Below, one piece after another: positions 1 to 11,284 of a stretch of 64,000 nucleotides of DNA; position 1 is the stretch's first letter; each line of letters starts with the position of its first letter. The translations under genes were made by a program, and so were the position numbers. Below the pieces are notes generated by a model, which was not told the origin of the DNA, ran no database searches, and saw only the letters and a list, made by a program, of their open reading frames with translations. The stretch spans positions 62,001-126,000 of the forward strand of contig NZ_RYEV01000004.1 in NCBI RefSeq assembly GCF_004138485.1, given 5' to 3'. This DNA comes from Peristeroidobacter soli. GTDB taxonomy: Bacteria > Pseudomonadota > Gammaproteobacteria > Steroidobacterales > Steroidobacteraceae.

Positions 1-269
1 AATGAACTTTATTCAGTTATATACCCCTATCTGTGAACGTTCGTCAAATCAAAGGAGGCCGATCGCGAAGCACGCACGGTCGTGTGGCGGCGAGCCCACG
101 AGGCCCGCGCCACGACCGCGTCTAAACACCAATCGACGGTGAGAACGTTGCGCCTGGCGCACTGGCGCCAGGGCCACGAGATGAGGGAAGGATCACGAGA
201 GAAATGTCGCCGACGGGCCAGAACGGCAGCGCCGGGCGCCACGAAAACCGTGGCGCAGAAATCAAAGCC
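1..269. other. Non-coding region with three hairpins downstream of the merR gene
   Basis: No convincing gene lies here. Three inverted repeats are visible: 78-117 (10 bp with a 2-nt bulge), 153-172 (CCTGGCGC/GCGCCAGG, 4-nt loop) and 236-256 (GCGCCACG/CGTGGCGC, 5-nt loop). The last sits just past the end of the leftward translation operon, so it may stabilise the mRNA 3' end, but no T-run follows it and it is not a standard intrinsic terminator. An A/T-rich stretch at 1-55 could belong to a neighbour outside the window. Confidence 0.5.
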
Positions 270-626
270 TCAGCGTCGCAGGATCCGCAGGACTTCCTCG
301 AGCTCGACGCGGATCTGCCGGACGATCTGTTGGGCCTGCGTCAGATCATCGCGCGCCTCATCGCCGCCCAGGCGATTGCGGGCGCCGCCGATCGTGAAGC
401 CCTGCTCATATAGAAGAGAGCGAATCTGTCGGATGACGAGCACGTCCTGGCGCTGGTAGTAGCGTCGGTTGCCCCGCCGCTTCACCGGCTTCAATTGCGG
501 GAACTCTTGCTCCCAATAGCGCAGCACGTGCGGCTTCACGCCACACAGCTCGCTCACCTCGCCAATGGTGAAGTAGCGTTTGCCGGGAATCGCCGGCAGT
601 TCGCTGTTATTGCCTGCTTCCAGCAT
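270..626 (-). CDS. MerR-family transcriptional regulator
   Basis: This 118-residue protein has an N-terminal MerR winged helix-turn-helix (about residues 17-85, core [20 protein letters not shown]) followed by a short helical tail (about 88-118) suited to an antiparallel dimer coiled coil. There is no C-terminal effector domain and no conserved metal-binding cysteine set, so the signal it senses cannot be read. The start codon overlaps the end of ihfA by 20 bases, so the two are probably translationally coupled. A short MerR gene directly after ihfA is a recurring arrangement in gammaproteobacteria. The family call is firm; the regulatory target is unknown. Confidence 0.9.
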   Translation of the reverse strand: MLEAGNNSELPAIPGKRYFTIGEVSELCGVKPHVLRYWEQEFPQLKPVKRRGNRRYYQRQDVLVIRQIRSLLYEQGFTIGGARNRLGGDEARDDLTQAQQIVRQIRVELEEVLRILRR

Positions 627-906
627 ACGCTTCGACTCGGGCTTTCAGTTTCTGGCCGGGGCGGAACGTCACCACGCGACGGGCGCTGATGGGGATCTCC
701 TCGCCGGTCTTGGGATTGCGCCCGGGGCGCTGGTTTTTATCACGCAAATCGAAGTTACCGAATCCGGAGAGCTTCACCTGCTCGCCAGTCGACAAGGAGG
801 CGCGCAGTTCTTCGAAAAACAGGTCCACCAGCTCGCGAGCCTCGCGCTTGTTGAGACCCAGCTGGTCGAACAATGCTTCTGCGATCTCCGCTTTGGTCAG
901 TGCCAT
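607..906 (-). CDS. ihfA: Integration host factor subunit alpha
   Basis: This 99-residue nucleoid protein pairs with IHF-beta to bend DNA at specific sites. It has the HU/IHF fold: an N-terminal helical dimer domain beginning [17 protein letters not shown], the signature around [20 protein letters not shown], and the minor-groove arm containing the RPGRNP proline tip. Length matches E. coli IhfA (99). It starts 17 bases after pheT, in the usual pheT-ihfA-merR order. IHF also assists many tyrosine integrases, relevant to the tRNA-Asn element in this window, though no direct link is shown. Confidence 0.97.
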   Translation of the reverse strand: MALTKAEIAEALFDQLGLNKREARELVDLFFEELRASLSTGEQVKLSGFGNFDLRDKNQRPGRNPKTGEEIPISARRVVTFRPGQKLKARVEAYAGSRQ

Positions 907-922
907 GCTGTGGGTGTCCCGC

Positions 923-3304
923 TCATTGGTCCCGGAGGGTGGCGTTCAGCTGACGGCCCAGTTGTTCGACGACCTGCGCCACGAGGGCGTCGGCTTCGTT
1001 GTCCGTCAGCGTCCGGGAAGTATCCTGTAATTGCAGGCCTAAGGCTATGCTTTTCTTGCCTTTCTGCAACTGCTGCCCCTGATAGACCGAGAGCACGGTC
1101 AGGCGCTTCAACAGGCTGCCGGCGCTCGCTTGCACGACCGCCCGAACGGCCTCGACGGGCAGTCCTTCGTCGACGATCGATGCAATATCGCGCCGGATGG
1201 CCGGGTATCGGGAGATCTCCTCGAACTCCGGGATCACGGCCGCGAGCCCCGCCGCGGTCTCCAGCTCGAAGACGAACACCGGATATGTCAAATCGAGCCG
1301 TCGCAGGTGCTCCGGATGGACACCGCCCAGCCAGCCGACCGCGCGATCGCCGCGGTAAATTCGCGCGGATTGCCCCGGATGCAGCGCCGGATGCACTTCC
1401 GCTTTGAAGCGAAATTCCTCCGCGGCGCCGGTGAGGGCGATCAGCGCTTCGACATCGGCCTTCACGTCGAAGAAGTCGACCTTGCGCGCCTCGGCGTCCC
1501 ATTGCTCGGGGAGCACGGAGCCGGTCGCGACGCCCGCGATCACTTCGGTCTCGCCGTCCGGCGCGTAGCGACGACCGACTTCGAACAGCCGGACGCGCGG
1601 CTGCTGGCGACGCTGATTGCTGCCTACCGCCTGGAGCAGGCCGGGCCACAGCGACACGCGCATCACGGCGAGCTCCGCCGAGATCGCGTTGCTCAGCGCG
1701 ACCGCCGGCTCCGGGCACAGCGAGGCCTGATACGCCTGATCGGTGAATGCATAGTTGATCGCTTCCTGGTAGCCGCGATCGACGAGCAGATCGCTCGCCC
1801 GCTCGTTGCGCACGTGCGCCTCGGTCCAGGGCGCCGGTGTGTGCGTGCCGATCTCGGCGGCTTCGGGAATGTTCTCGAATCCATGCAGACGCGCGACTTC
1901 TTCGATCAGATCCTCTTCGATGCGGACGTCGAAGCGCCAGGTGGGCGGCGTCACCTGCCACTCCGCACCACTGCCGCTCACGATCATGCCGAGACGCTCG
2001 AGCAGCGACTTCACGATGGACGCATCGATCCTGGCGCCGAGCACGTGCTCGACGCGAGCATGGCGCAGGCGAATCGGCGAAGGCGCCGGGTAGTTGCGCT
2101 GCGCGCGCGTGACGACGAGCGGACCGGCCTTGCCGCCGGCAGCCTCGAGCAAGAGCTGCGTCGCGCGCTCGACAGCGCGTTCTTGCAGTTCGGGATCGAC
2201 GCCGCGCTCGAAGCGTTGGGACGCATCCGTGATCAAGCCGTAGCGACGGCCGCGACCGGCGATGTCGTTGGGATCGAAGAACGCGCATTCGAACAGTACG
2301 TCGACGGTGCCGTCCGCGATACCGGAGTCCTCCCCGCCCATCACGCCGGCCAGGCCGAGGATGGAACGATCATCCGCGATCACGAGCACGTCGGGCGTGA
2401 GCGCGATCTCGCGGCCGTCGAGGAGCTTCAGTGTTTCCTTCGCCGTCGCGAAGCGCACGACGATGCCACCGCTCAATTTACCGAGGTCATAGGCATGCAT
2501 CGGCGCGCCGAGCTCGAGCATCACGTAATTGGTGATATCCACCACCGCGCTGATGGGACGTAAGCCCGCGCGACGCAGCCGCTCCTGCATCCAGAACGGC
2601 GAGGCCGTGTTCGCGCGAATGCCACGAACGACGCGGCTCACGAACTTATAACAACCGACCGGTGCCTGGGCGGTCGCGCCGGTATCGATGCGCACGGGAA
2701 ACGTCTCTGTGATCGTGGCCGCAACCGGTTCGATCACGGGCGCATGCAGCGGCTTGCCGCGCGCAGCGGCCGCCTCGCGGGCGATGCCCTGCACGCTCAT
2801 CGCATCGCCGCGATTGGGCGTCAGGTTCACTTCGAAAATGGTGTCATCGAGGCCCAGCGCCGTCACCAGATCCTGACCTGCCGGAAGCTGCGCCGGTAGA
2901 TCGTAGAGACCCGAGGCCTCCTCGTTGATGCCGAGCTCGCGCGCCGAGCACAGCATGCCGGCCGACTCGACGCCGCGCAGCTTCGCGCGCTTGATCTCGG
3001 TGCCATTCGGCAGCTTCGCGCCGATCATCGCGAGCGGCGCCTTCATGCCGGCGCGCACGTTCGGCGCGCCACACACGATCTGAAATTCCTCTTTGCCGGC
3101 CGAGACTACGCAGACGTTCAATTTCTCGGCGTCCGGATGCTTGGTCACCGACTTCACTTCACCGACCACGACGCCGGGCAGTTGCGGGCCTGCCTTCGTG
3201 ATGCCCTCGATTTCCAGGCCCGCCATCGTCAAGGCGTGCGCGAGCGCCGGCACGTCGGTGCCCGTGTCCACCCAATCACGCAACCAGTTGAGGCTGATCT
3301 TCAT
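923..3304 (-). CDS. pheT: Phenylalanyl-tRNA synthetase beta subunit
   Basis: The 793-residue large subunit of the (alpha-beta)2 PheRS charges tRNA-Phe in the cytosol. In order it shows an N-terminal tRNA-binding OB fold (about 40-150), B3/B4 editing domain (about 210-380), B5 domain (about 405-475), a catalytic-like domain, and the C-terminal ferredoxin-like anticodon-binding domain (about 700-793). Length is close to the E. coli protein (795). The start ATG at 3304 gives the standard [13 protein letters not shown] beginning. It follows pheS after about 50 bases. The family is certain. Confidence 0.98.
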   Translation of the reverse strand: MKISLNWLRDWVDTGTDVPALAHALTMAGLEIEGITKAGPQLPGVVVGEVKSVTKHPDAEKLNVCVVSAGKEEFQIVCGAPNVRAGMKAPLAMIGAKLPNGTEIKRAKLRGVESAGMLCSARELGINEEASGLYDLPAQLPAGQDLVTALGLDDTIFEVNLTPNRGDAMSVQGIAREAAAARGKPLHAPVIEPVAATITETFPVRIDTGATAQAPVGCYKFVSRVVRGIRANTASPFWMQERLRRAGLRPISAVVDITNYVMLELGAPMHAYDLGKLSGGIVVRFATAKETLKLLDGREIALTPDVLVIADDRSILGLAGVMGGEDSGIADGTVDVLFECAFFDPNDIAGRGRRYGLITDASQRFERGVDPELQERAVERATQLLLEAAGGKAGPLVVTRAQRNYPAPSPIRLRHARVEHVLGARIDASIVKSLLERLGMIVSGSGAEWQVTPPTWRFDVRIEEDLIEEVARLHGFENIPEAAEIGTHTPAPWTEAHVRNERASDLLVDRGYQEAINYAFTDQAYQASLCPEPAVALSNAISAELAVMRVSLWPGLLQAVGSNQRRQQPRVRLFEVGRRYAPDGETEVIAGVATGSVLPEQWDAEARKVDFFDVKADVEALIALTGAAEEFRFKAEVHPALHPGQSARIYRGDRAVGWLGGVHPEHLRRLDLTYPVFVFELETAAGLAAVIPEFEEISRYPAIRRDIASIVDEGLPVEAVRAVVQASAGSLLKRLTVLSVYQGQQLQKGKKSIALGLQLQDTSRTLTDNEADALVAQVVEQLGRQLNATLRDQ

Positions 3305-3354
3305 CGCAAACGTCCCAGAGTCAAACGGTGGGCTTCAATCGTGTGGCGCAACGT

Positions 3355-4443
<1,089 letters not shown>

Positions 4444-4472
4444 TCAACACTATCGAGCGTGGTGCCCGAGGA

Positions 4473-4841
4473 TCAGGCTGCCTGTTTGAGCAGACTGTCC
4501 CGAGCCTTTTGCGCGATCACGCCAAACGCCGCCGGATCGTTCATCGCGATGTCGGCCAGCACCTTGCGGTCGATGGACAGGCCCGCGAGGTTCAGACCCG
4601 CGATCAGCTTGCTGTAAGACAGGCCGTGAACGCGCGCTTCGGCGTTGATGCGCGTGATCCACAGCGCACGGAAGTTGCGCTTGTTGGTCTTGCGATCGCG
4701 ATACGCATACTGACCGGCCTTGATGACGGCCTGCTTCGCGGCGCGGAAGACTTTGCGACGGGCGTTGTAGTAACCCTTCGCCTTCTTGAGGATCTTCTTG
4801 TGACGGGCGCCCGCAATGACGCCTCTTTTAACGCGTGCCAT
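4473..4841 (-). CDS. rplT: 50S ribosomal protein L20
   Basis: L20 is a 23S rRNA-binding assembly protein and, in E. coli, the translational repressor of the rpmI-rplT pair. The 122 residues begin [23 protein letters not shown], with the long basic N-terminal extension and the globular C-terminal domain ending near [19 protein letters not shown] Shine-Dalgarno GGAG sits 7 bases before the ATG. It lies 11 bases after rpmI. The identification is firm. Confidence 0.98.
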   Translation of the reverse strand: MARVKRGVIAGARHKKILKKAKGYYNARRKVFRAAKQAVIKAGQYAYRDRKTNKRNFRALWITRINAEARVHGLSYSKLIAGLNLAGLSIDRKVLADIAMNDPAAFGVIAQKARDSLLKQAA

Positions 4842-4852
4842 GGTTTATCTCC

Positions 4853-5050
4853 TCACTTCGCGTTCGGGAGCAGCTGCTCCATACGGACCAGATCCTGCTT
4901 CGCGACCATCGACGGCGCGCGCAGCTGACGCTTACGCTTGCTCGGCTTCTTGGTGAGGATGTGACGACGGTGCGATTGGGCTCGCTTGAACCCTTTGGCA
5001 GTCTGGCGAAAACGCTTCGCCGCTGCCCGGTTGGTCTTCAACTTAGGCAT
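4853..5050 (-). CDS. rpmI: 50S ribosomal protein L35
   Basis: This small basic ribosomal protein has 65 residues from the ATG at 5050, giving the family N terminus [16 protein letters not shown] four-residue upstream extension is possible but is not family-like. The conserved [13 protein letters not shown] stretch is present. It sits between infC and rplT in the standard infC-rpmI-rplT order. Confidence 0.97.
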   Translation of the reverse strand: MPKLKTNRAAAKRFRQTAKGFKRAQSHRRHILTKKPSKRKRQLRAPSMVAKQDLVRMEQLLPNAK

Positions 5051-5219
5051 TGCACTTCTCAACTGATTGTTAGCCTTTGAGGAACACAGCCCACGTCTTG
5101 AGACACGGGGCTTAGCCCTGTCAGGCGGGACAGCGCCGCTTCTATTTATTAATGAAGCATTGCTGTTCGCTTGTTGCGCCCCTGTTCTTACGAATCGGGG
5201 CGCTTGTTTGTCCGACGAC
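5051..5219 (-). promoter_or_regulatory. infC-rpmI intergenic leader with stacked hairpins (possible L20 autoregulatory region)
   Basis: Reading the minus strand after infC, there is a GCGCCCC/GGGGCGC hairpin (about 5174-5200), then smaller hairpins including CCCGTGTCT/AGACGTGGG (about 5087-5113, with wobble pairs) just before rpmI. In E. coli L20 represses rpmI-rplT by binding structured RNA in this region. The sequence shows structure here; that it binds L20 is inferred from position. No T-run follows the first hairpin, so it is not an obvious terminator. Confidence 0.4.
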
Positions 5220-5744
5220 CTACTTCTTCTTAGGTCCGAACATCATCACCATCTGCCGTCCTTCCATCAGCGGGTTCTGCTCGACCGTGGCGTATGGCGC
5301 CAGATCGTTCTGTACCCGCGACAGTAATTCACGGCCGACTTCCTGATGAGCCATTTCCCGGCCACGGAACCGCATGGTCACCTTGGCCTTGTCGCCCTCT
5401 TCCAGGAAGCGGATCAGATTACGCAGCTTGACCTGGTAATCGCCGTCCTCGGTGCCGGGGCGAAACTTCACTTCCTTGATCTGTATCTGCTTCTGCTTGC
5501 GCTTCGCTGCGTGCGCCTTCTTGTTCTGTTCGAACAAGTATTTGCCAAAGTCCATGATGCGGCATACCGGCGGCTCCGCCGTCGGCGATACCTCAACCAG
5601 GTCGAGCTCGGCATCTTGCGCCATCTTCAGCGCGTCGAAGCGGCTCATGACACCCGCCTGTTCGCCGGCAGCATCGATCACTCGCAACTGGGGCGACGTG
5701 ATCTCTTCGTTGCGTCGGACGCGTTTTCCAATGGGAGCAGCGAT
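5220..5744 (-). CDS. infC: Translation initiation factor IF-3 (ATC start codon)
   Basis: IF-3 binds the 30S subunit and proofreads start codon selection. The reading frame is homologous from about 14 residues in ([20 protein letters not shown]) through the IF-3 core ([36 protein letters not shown]) to the C terminus [10 protein letters not shown]. No ATG/GTG/TTG gives a full N-terminal domain: the first (TTG at 5687) would remove 19 residues. An ATC codon at 5744-5742 lies 8 bases after a strong GGAGG and 3 bases after the thrS stop, giving 174 residues. AUU/AUC-type starts allow IF-3 to autoregulate infC, as known in E. coli. The product is certain; the ATC start is a strong inference. Confidence 0.93.
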   Translation of the reverse strand: MAAPIGKRVRRNEEITSPQLRVIDAAGEQAGVMSRFDALKMAQDAELDLVEVSPTAEPPVCRIMDFGKYLFEQNKKAHAAKRKQKQIQIKEVKFRPGTEDGDYQVKLRNLIRFLEEGDKAKVTMRFRGREMAHQEVGRELLSRVQNDLAPYATVEQNPLMEGRQMVMMFGPKKK

Positions 5745-5757
5745 GCGTTATACCTCC
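5742..5757 (-). promoter_or_regulatory. Ribosome binding site and ATC start of infC
   Basis: On the minus strand GGAGG (5757-5753) is followed after 8 bases by ATC (5744-5742). The Shine-Dalgarno sequence lies within the last codons of thrS, whose stop TAA is at 5750-5748. The spacing fits the ATC and not the downstream ATT at residue 5, which would be about 20 bases away. Confidence 0.75.
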
Positions 5758-7673
5758 AAACTAGTCTGGCCGCGGCTCGCGACCTCTTCGGCAAGCTTCG
5801 CGGCCAACACCTCGACGGGCATCGCCCCGAGATCTTTGCCACTGCGCGTGCGTACGGCCAGAGAATTCGAACCTGCTTCGCGATCGCCCGCTACCAATAG
5901 GTAAGGCACCCGCTGCAGGGTGTGTTCGCGAATCTTAAAGCCGACTTTTTCATTGCGCAAGTCCGAAGTCACGCGAAGCCCCTGATTTCTCAGGGTTTCA
6001 GTGACGCTTTGCACGTACTGCGCCTGGCCGTCCGTGATGTTCATCACTACGGCCTGCACCGGCGCGAGCCAGGTCGGCAACCTGCCCGCGAAATGCTCGA
6101 TCAAAATGCCCGTGAAGCGCTCCAGCGAGCCGAACATCGCCCGGTGCAACATCACCGGGGTGTGCTTCTGACCGTCCTCGCCAATGTAGTGGGCGCCGAG
6201 CCGGCCAGGCATGTTCAAGTCGACCTGCAGGGTGCCGCACTGCCAGTCCCGCCCAATGGCGTCGCGAAGCACGAATTCAAGCTTCGGCCCGTAGAAGGCG
6301 CCCTCGCCGGGATTCAAGGTGTATTCGAGGCCGGCGGCGGTAACCGCTTGTTTGAGCGCGGCTTCCGACTGATCCCACACCTCATCCGAGCCCACGCGCT
6401 TGGGCGGGCGATCCGAGAACTTGATGCGCACGTCGGTGAAGCCGAAGTCGGCGTAAATGCCGAGAATCAGCTTGGTCAGATTCACGGCCTCATCGAACAG
6501 CTGATCCATCGCGACGAAGCTATGGCCGTCGTCCTGCGTGAAGGCGCGCACGCGCATCAGTCCGTGCAATGCGCCGGAAGGCTCATAACGGTGCACCTTG
6601 CCGAACTCGCAGAACCGCAGCGGCAGATCGCGATAGCTGCGCAGGCCCTGGTTGAAGATCTGCACGTGGCCCGGGCAGTTCATGGGCTTCAGGCAGAACT
6701 TCCGCTTCTCCACTTCGGTGAAGTACATGTTCTCGCCGAACGTTGCGAGATGCCCCGAGGCCTCCCACAGCTTCACGTCCATGACTTCCGGCCCACTCAC
6801 TTCCTGCCAGCCAGCCCGACCCTGGTACTGGCGCATGTAGGCGATCAGATTCTGGAACAGCGTCCAGCCCTTCGGATGCCAGAACACGGCGCCAGGGGCT
6901 TCTTCTTGGAAGTGGAACAGATCCTGTTCCTTGCCGAGCTTGCGGTGATCGCGCTTCTCGGCCTCCTCTAACCGCGTGAGATACGCCTTCAGCGCCTTCT
7001 CATCGCCCCAGGCGGTGCCATAGATGCGCTGGAGCATTTCGTTGCGCGAATCGCCGCGCCAGTAGGCGCCCGCGACCTTCATCAACTTGAACGCCTTCAG
7101 CTTGCCGGTGCTCGGCACGTGCGGGCCGCGGCACAGGTCGACCCAGTCGCCCTGCCCGTACAGACTGATGTCTTCCTTCTCCGGAATGCTCGCGATGATC
7201 TCGGCCTTATAGATCTCGCCCTGATCCTGGAAGAACTTCACCGCATCGTTGCGACTCATCACACGGCGGCTGACTTTCTGATCGGCGTCCGAGAGCTCGT
7301 GCATGCGAGTCTCGATCGCGGTCAGATCCTCGGTCGTGAACGGGCGCTTGTAGGCGAAGTCATAAAAGAAGCCGTCCTCGATCACCGGGCCAATCGTGAC
7401 CTGCGCTTCGGGAAACAGCTGCTTGACCGCCTGCGCGAGCAGGTGCGCGGTCGAATGACGAATGACGTCGATGCCTTCGGCATCGCGGCCCGTGACGATC
7501 GCGAGGTGCGCGTCCTTCTCGATGAGATGGGACGTGTCGACGAGACGGCCGTCGACCTTGCCCGCGAGCGCGGCTTTCGCGAGGCCTGCGCCGATATCGG
7601 CAGCGACTTTCTCGACCGAAACCGGTTCTGCGTAGGTGCGCTGACTGCCGTCGGGCAGGGTGATTACAGGCAT
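5748..7673 (-). CDS. thrS: Threonyl-tRNA synthetase
   Basis: This cytosolic class II enzyme charges tRNA-Thr. The 641 residues (E. coli 642) show an N-terminal TGS domain (about 1-62), the N2 editing domain with an HSTAHLLAQ metal/hydrolytic motif (about 74), and the catalytic core with zinc ligands around MNCPGH, motif 2 near [11 protein letters not shown], then the C-terminal anticodon-binding domain (about 540-641). It is the first gene of the operon, and a promoter-like element lies about 50 bases upstream. The start ATG at 7673 gives the expected N terminus [10 protein letters not shown]. Confidence 0.98.
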   Translation of the reverse strand: MPVITLPDGSQRTYAEPVSVEKVAADIGAGLAKAALAGKVDGRLVDTSHLIEKDAHLAIVTGRDAEGIDVIRHSTAHLLAQAVKQLFPEAQVTIGPVIEDGFFYDFAYKRPFTTEDLTAIETRMHELSDADQKVSRRVMSRNDAVKFFQDQGEIYKAEIIASIPEKEDISLYGQGDWVDLCRGPHVPSTGKLKAFKLMKVAGAYWRGDSRNEMLQRIYGTAWGDEKALKAYLTRLEEAEKRDHRKLGKEQDLFHFQEEAPGAVFWHPKGWTLFQNLIAYMRQYQGRAGWQEVSGPEVMDVKLWEASGHLATFGENMYFTEVEKRKFCLKPMNCPGHVQIFNQGLRSYRDLPLRFCEFGKVHRYEPSGALHGLMRVRAFTQDDGHSFVAMDQLFDEAVNLTKLILGIYADFGFTDVRIKFSDRPPKRVGSDEVWDQSEAALKQAVTAAGLEYTLNPGEGAFYGPKLEFVLRDAIGRDWQCGTLQVDLNMPGRLGAHYIGEDGQKHTPVMLHRAMFGSLERFTGILIEHFAGRLPTWLAPVQAVVMNITDGQAQYVQSVTETLRNQGLRVTSDLRNEKVGFKIREHTLQRVPYLLVAGDREAGSNSLAVRTRSGKDLGAMPVEVLAAKLAEEVASRGQTSLEV

Positions 7674-7718
7674 GAGACGAAGGAATTCAAGCCGTTAGCG
7701 GCGACAAAAAGGACGCGC

Positions 7719-7747
7719 AGTATGCCCGGGTGCGTTATGGCAGGCAA
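7719..7747 (-). promoter_or_regulatory. Candidate sigma-70 promoter for the thrS operon
   Basis: On the minus strand TTGCCT (7747-7742) and CATACT (7724-7719) are separated by 17 bases, leaving a leader of about 40 bases before the thrS ATG. No upstream minus-strand gene could supply the transcript. The match is moderate and unverified. Confidence 0.45.
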
Positions 7748-8459
7748 CCGGACCTGCGAGTGCCAGCCGTGCGGGTCACGGGCCCCGCGATTGTGCAGCC
7801 GATTCAGGGGGTTGGCCCAGTCACCGCGGGTCGATTCGCCAGGTCTCGACTTTCGCCGCTCACCGGCGCGAGGCCATGCCTCCCCGCCGCGCCCGAAGAT
7901 CGCCGAAGCGTCGCGAAGAAGGCGTCCCCGCTCATTGAAGTCGCTCCGCGCATCGTTGTCGACGGGTCGCACCACCGCTTGCCCGATCCGACGAGCGTCG
8001 CTCGTTGACGAACCGCTCCGCGCGGCTGCCATGGCTCACCGCCCTCACCGACTCACAGCGGCCGCGGGCCGACCGAAGGCCGGCCTCCCGACGCGTCGCC
8101 TTTAAAAACACATTGAGATTTTTTCGAGGCGGCTGCACTTCAGCCAACTGTGGACCAAAACAGCGACGGCGTGACGCCCCATCGCTCGCGCAGACGTTCC
8201 GGGCCGTGATGTTTCACACCCTCGTGTTCGCACACGCGTCTGAAATTCAGCGATGACGCCTTGGGCATCCGTGCCGAGCGACGTTGCGGCTCACACGCAG
8301 CGGGCCACTGATCAGTGCTCTGCCGAGCCATCAAGCGCGACTGGCATACCGATCGGCGCACTTCTATGATGCTGCCGCGGGGAGGCTCATGAAAGAGATC
8401 ACAGATCGACCAAAACTCAACTCATCGACCTGTATGGAGTAGTCATCAAGGAGGCCAGA
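7748..8459. other. Intergenic region between thrS and the metallopeptidase gene, no gene seen
   Basis: The two genes are divergent, so their control regions lie here. The open frames present have no recognisable domain and look like random high-GC frames. The right end carries a clear ribosome binding site AAGGAGG (8448-8454) for the peptidase. An A/T-rich patch at 8101-8122 could hold a promoter, but no convincing -35/-10 pair was found. Confidence 0.5.
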
Positions 8460-10934
8460 ATGACGATTTGGAGACGCGCACTCGTATGCGCCGCATTGAT
8501 AGCTCAGGTCCCGCTCGCTTTTTCCCAACAACTTCCCATCCTGCCCGAGCCCAGTACCATCCCGGCGCTGGCGCGCACCGTGCCGATCGATCTGTCGCGT
8601 GAGCAGCCACTGAAGAGCACGAGCACGCCCGAAACCCTGGCGGCGGTGAATGCGAAATCTCTCGCTGCCGGCGAACCGCAGGCACTGCAGCTGATCGATC
8701 TGGATCCAAAACTGCTCCGCGCGCCCCTGGCCAACCGATCTCAGCCAGGACAGTTCTCGATCGGTGGCGAGTCGCGGCCAACGGCCGCCCTTCCATTCAC
8801 CGTCACGCTCGAGGGGCGCACGCTCAAACTCGCGGTGATCGCTGAGACCTACAGTCCCAACACGATCGATCGCTACGTCACCGCGGCCGTGCTGAACGTA
8901 CCCGGCGCCTATGCACGCTTCACGGTCGGCCTGGATCGCGTCGTGGGAACCCTCGTCACCCCGGAGGCGACCTATCGCTTGCTGCCGGCAGGCAGCGGAC
9001 AAGTGTCGGTCCACAAAGTGGGCACCAAAGATGCGACCGGCACCGCCCGATACCGGCAGATCGAGCAGGCCGGCAGCCTGGATGCCGCGATGGAGCAACG
9101 GCACATTCAACTGGAGCGACTCGCGCAGATTCAGCCCACGCGGGCGTTTGCCAGTCAGTCGGGGCGCTACTTCAAAGCAGAAGGCGGCCAGCTCGGCACG
9201 CTGACGGGCGAGCCGTCAGCGCAGGCGGTGGCCTCGGTGCTGCGCGCGCTGGCCGATGTGAACTACGCGCCCGATCAGCTGCAGCTGCGAATTCGCGGCA
9301 TCCACTCATCCTCGCGCGGCAGGCTCATCGATTTCCAGCAGACGATCCGGAACATTCCGGTGATGGGCTCCAACCAGCTGATGCTCGATGCCACCGGTAA
9401 AGTCATCGAGATCACGACCCAGTTTGTCGACCCGTCGCAGGCAAGCGATCTGCCCGTCATGTCAGAGGAGGACGCGCGCAAGGCCGCGATCCGCGAGGTG
9501 GAGAAAGAAACGAAGGGAGCGGTCTCCGAGTATGAGGTGCTCGGCCCGGTCACCTTGCAGTATGAGCGAGAGACCGATGCGAGTCTGGCTGCGTACTACA
9601 CGCTCGCGCTGCGCCCCTTGCCTGCCGGCCGGGCGGTCAGCGTGCACGTCAACGCGCACTCGGGTCAGGCGACGGTGCTGATCAATCCGCAGGCGTTCGG
9701 TTGGCGCGTCTGCTCGCGCTATCAGGCCGATCCGGGCCCCGCGAATCCGACCACCTGCTCCGATAGCAATGCCTGGCTCATCTGGGACAATTCCTATGGC
9801 GCGGCGGCGGGCTGCGTGACCATCGTGCGCCCGAAGGATGGCGGCTATCCCGCCGGGTGCGGCAATGCCAACGCGCAAGGCGCGAACAATGCGATGAAGC
9901 ACGCGGATATCGCGCTCAACAAGGTGCCGGCGCCCATCATCGGTGGAGGCGATCGGACCGTCGATGTGGTCTATCAAACCAACTCAGCGACCAGCGCCGC
10001 CGAGTACAACACCGCGACCGAGTCGATCGTTTCGAATACGACCAGCACCCTTCTTAGAAACGCGGAGGTCGTCTGGCACGAACTTGGGCATCATATCCTG
10101 GTGACTTCCGGCACAAATTTCAATTGGAAATCGACTTACAACCAGCCCGGCCGAGAGTTCGAGACGGCATTTGAGGAAGCCTTCGGTGATCTGATCTCTG
10201 TCGGCGTGGCGATGAACATCGATCCGACCACCGAAGTGTCCTACGGCACCGTGTGGACCTATGCGGACGGCACGACGACGCAGCGTCGACTGGATGATCC
10301 GGCGGTCACCTCGTTTTACTACATGAGTCAGGCGCCGGACCTTCACCAAGCCGGGCGCGCCATCAGCAAATACTTCTACCAGGTGTTTACTGCCGCGGGC
10401 CTGAATGCACAGCGGTTCCTCGAATTGTTACTTCAGGTCGGCCAGACGCTCCGGGATTTCGATGGCAGCGGAAAGATCGATCTGATCGACCTGCGGACAG
10501 CGCTGCAGCAGTCGGTGAGAGCGAACGAGACGGCGTTGCTCAACGCCGTGAACGCGCAGTTCGATGCCATGTACAACAACATCCCGCCCGGCCAGCAGCC
10601 GCCTCCGATCGGGGTGCCGGCACCGCCGGTGCCGGCCGCCGCTCCGTTTCCGATCGTCGCGGTGTTCACAGGCGCGTGCCCCGTGGTCAATGGCGCAAGA
10701 ACCTCTGAGTGGCGCGTCGACTGGGGCGCCGTTCCGTACGCGGTGATTTACCGCGTCACTGCCATCGCCGGTGGCACGCTGTGGGACGTTGCCCAGACGC
10801 CGAGTCTGTGGACCTATGCGCAGACCAATCTCTCCAATGGAGAAGTGTACGTGCAAGGCTGCAATTCGATCGGTCAATGTGGCCCGCCCTCGATCCACGT
10901 CGCGGTCTATCACCAGCCGAGCTGCAATTTCTAA
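8460..10934 (+). CDS. Secreted M4-type zinc metallopeptidase with EF-hand and C-terminal fibronectin-like domain
   Basis: This 824-residue secreted protease precursor starts with a signal peptide (about 1-22, ending AFSQQ). A propeptide with an FTP-like segment (about 265-330) precedes the catalytic domain. The zinc site is HELGHH (H540, E541, H544), with the third ligand region EEAFGD (E573 and D577) downstream, as in the thermolysin clan. D666-FDGSGKI-D674 is an EF-hand/dockerin-like calcium loop. A proline-rich linker (about 706-726) leads to a C-terminal domain of about 95 residues with paired cysteines and a fibronectin-III-like pattern. The likely role is extracellular protein degradation. 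It appears monocistronic with a strong ribosome binding site. The M4-versus-M36 subfamily is not fully resolved. Confidence 0.88.
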   Translation: MTIWRRALVCAALIAQVPLAFSQQLPILPEPSTIPALARTVPIDLSREQPLKSTSTPETLAAVNAKSLAAGEPQALQLIDLDPKLLRAPLANRSQPGQFSIGGESRPTAALPFTVTLEGRTLKLAVIAETYSPNTIDRYVTAAVLNVPGAYARFTVGLDRVVGTLVTPEATYRLLPAGSGQVSVHKVGTKDATGTARYRQIEQAGSLDAAMEQRHIQLERLAQIQPTRAFASQSGRYFKAEGGQLGTLTGEPSAQAVASVLRALADVNYAPDQLQLRIRGIHSSSRGRLIDFQQTIRNIPVMGSNQLMLDATGKVIEITTQFVDPSQASDLPVMSEEDARKAAIREVEKETKGAVSEYEVLGPVTLQYERETDASLAAYYTLALRPLPAGRAVSVHVNAHSGQATVLINPQAFGWRVCSRYQADPGPANPTTCSDSNAWLIWDNSYGAAAGCVTIVRPKDGGYPAGCGNANAQGANNAMKHADIALNKVPAPIIGGGDRTVDVVYQTNSATSAAEYNTATESIVSNTTSTLLRNAEVVWHELGHHILVTSGTNFNWKSTYNQPGREFETAFEEAFGDLISVGVAMNIDPTTEVSYGTVWTYADGTTTQRRLDDPAVTSFYYMSQAPDLHQAGRAISKYFYQVFTAAGLNAQRFLELLLQVGQTLRDFDGSGKIDLIDLRTALQQSVRANETALLNAVNAQFDAMYNNIPPGQQPPPIGVPAPPVPAAAPFPIVAVFTGACPVVNGARTSEWRVDWGAVPYAVIYRVTAIAGGTLWDVAQTPSLWTYAQTNLSNGEVYVQGCNSIGQCGPPSIHVAVYHQPSCNF

Positions 10935-11098
10935 GGGCTTCGGGATCCGGGTCGGCGGGCCAATTCGCCCGTCGATCCGGCGCGAATCGTGCCCGGAATC
11001 GGCGATGACCAGAGCCGCGGTCGGAGAATCGAGGCGCTGCTGCTTGCCACCACCCCGACTCGCCGCTATTCTCTGCGCCCCTTTCGATCCGCCCGGAT

Positions 11099-11173
11099 GC
11101 GCGCGTAGCTCAGCGGTAGAGCACTACCTTGACATGGTAGGGGTCACAGGTTCGATCCCTGTCGCGCGCACCA
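11099..11173 (+). tRNA. tRNA-Val (anticodon GAC)
   Basis: A full cloverleaf is visible: acceptor GCGCGCG (11099-11105) pairs CGCGCGC (11163-11169), D stem GCTC/GAGC, anticodon stem CTACC/GGTAG with loop TTGACAT, T stem ACAGG/CCTGT with loop TTCGATC, discriminator A, and encoded CCA. The anticodon GAC reads GUC/GUU valine codons. Confidence 0.97.
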
Positions 11174-11284
11174 CCCTCATCGCCTCGATTCAGTGACTTG
11201 CCCTCTATGGCGGATGGGTGCGCACGCAGTCATTGCGACGGCGTCGATCGCCTGCATCGCAAGCCGTGGTGAACGAGGTGCGGC

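Noticed and set aside
1130-2563. 477-codon open frame opposite pheT
   Set aside because: Antisense shadow of a certain gene; no family resemblance.
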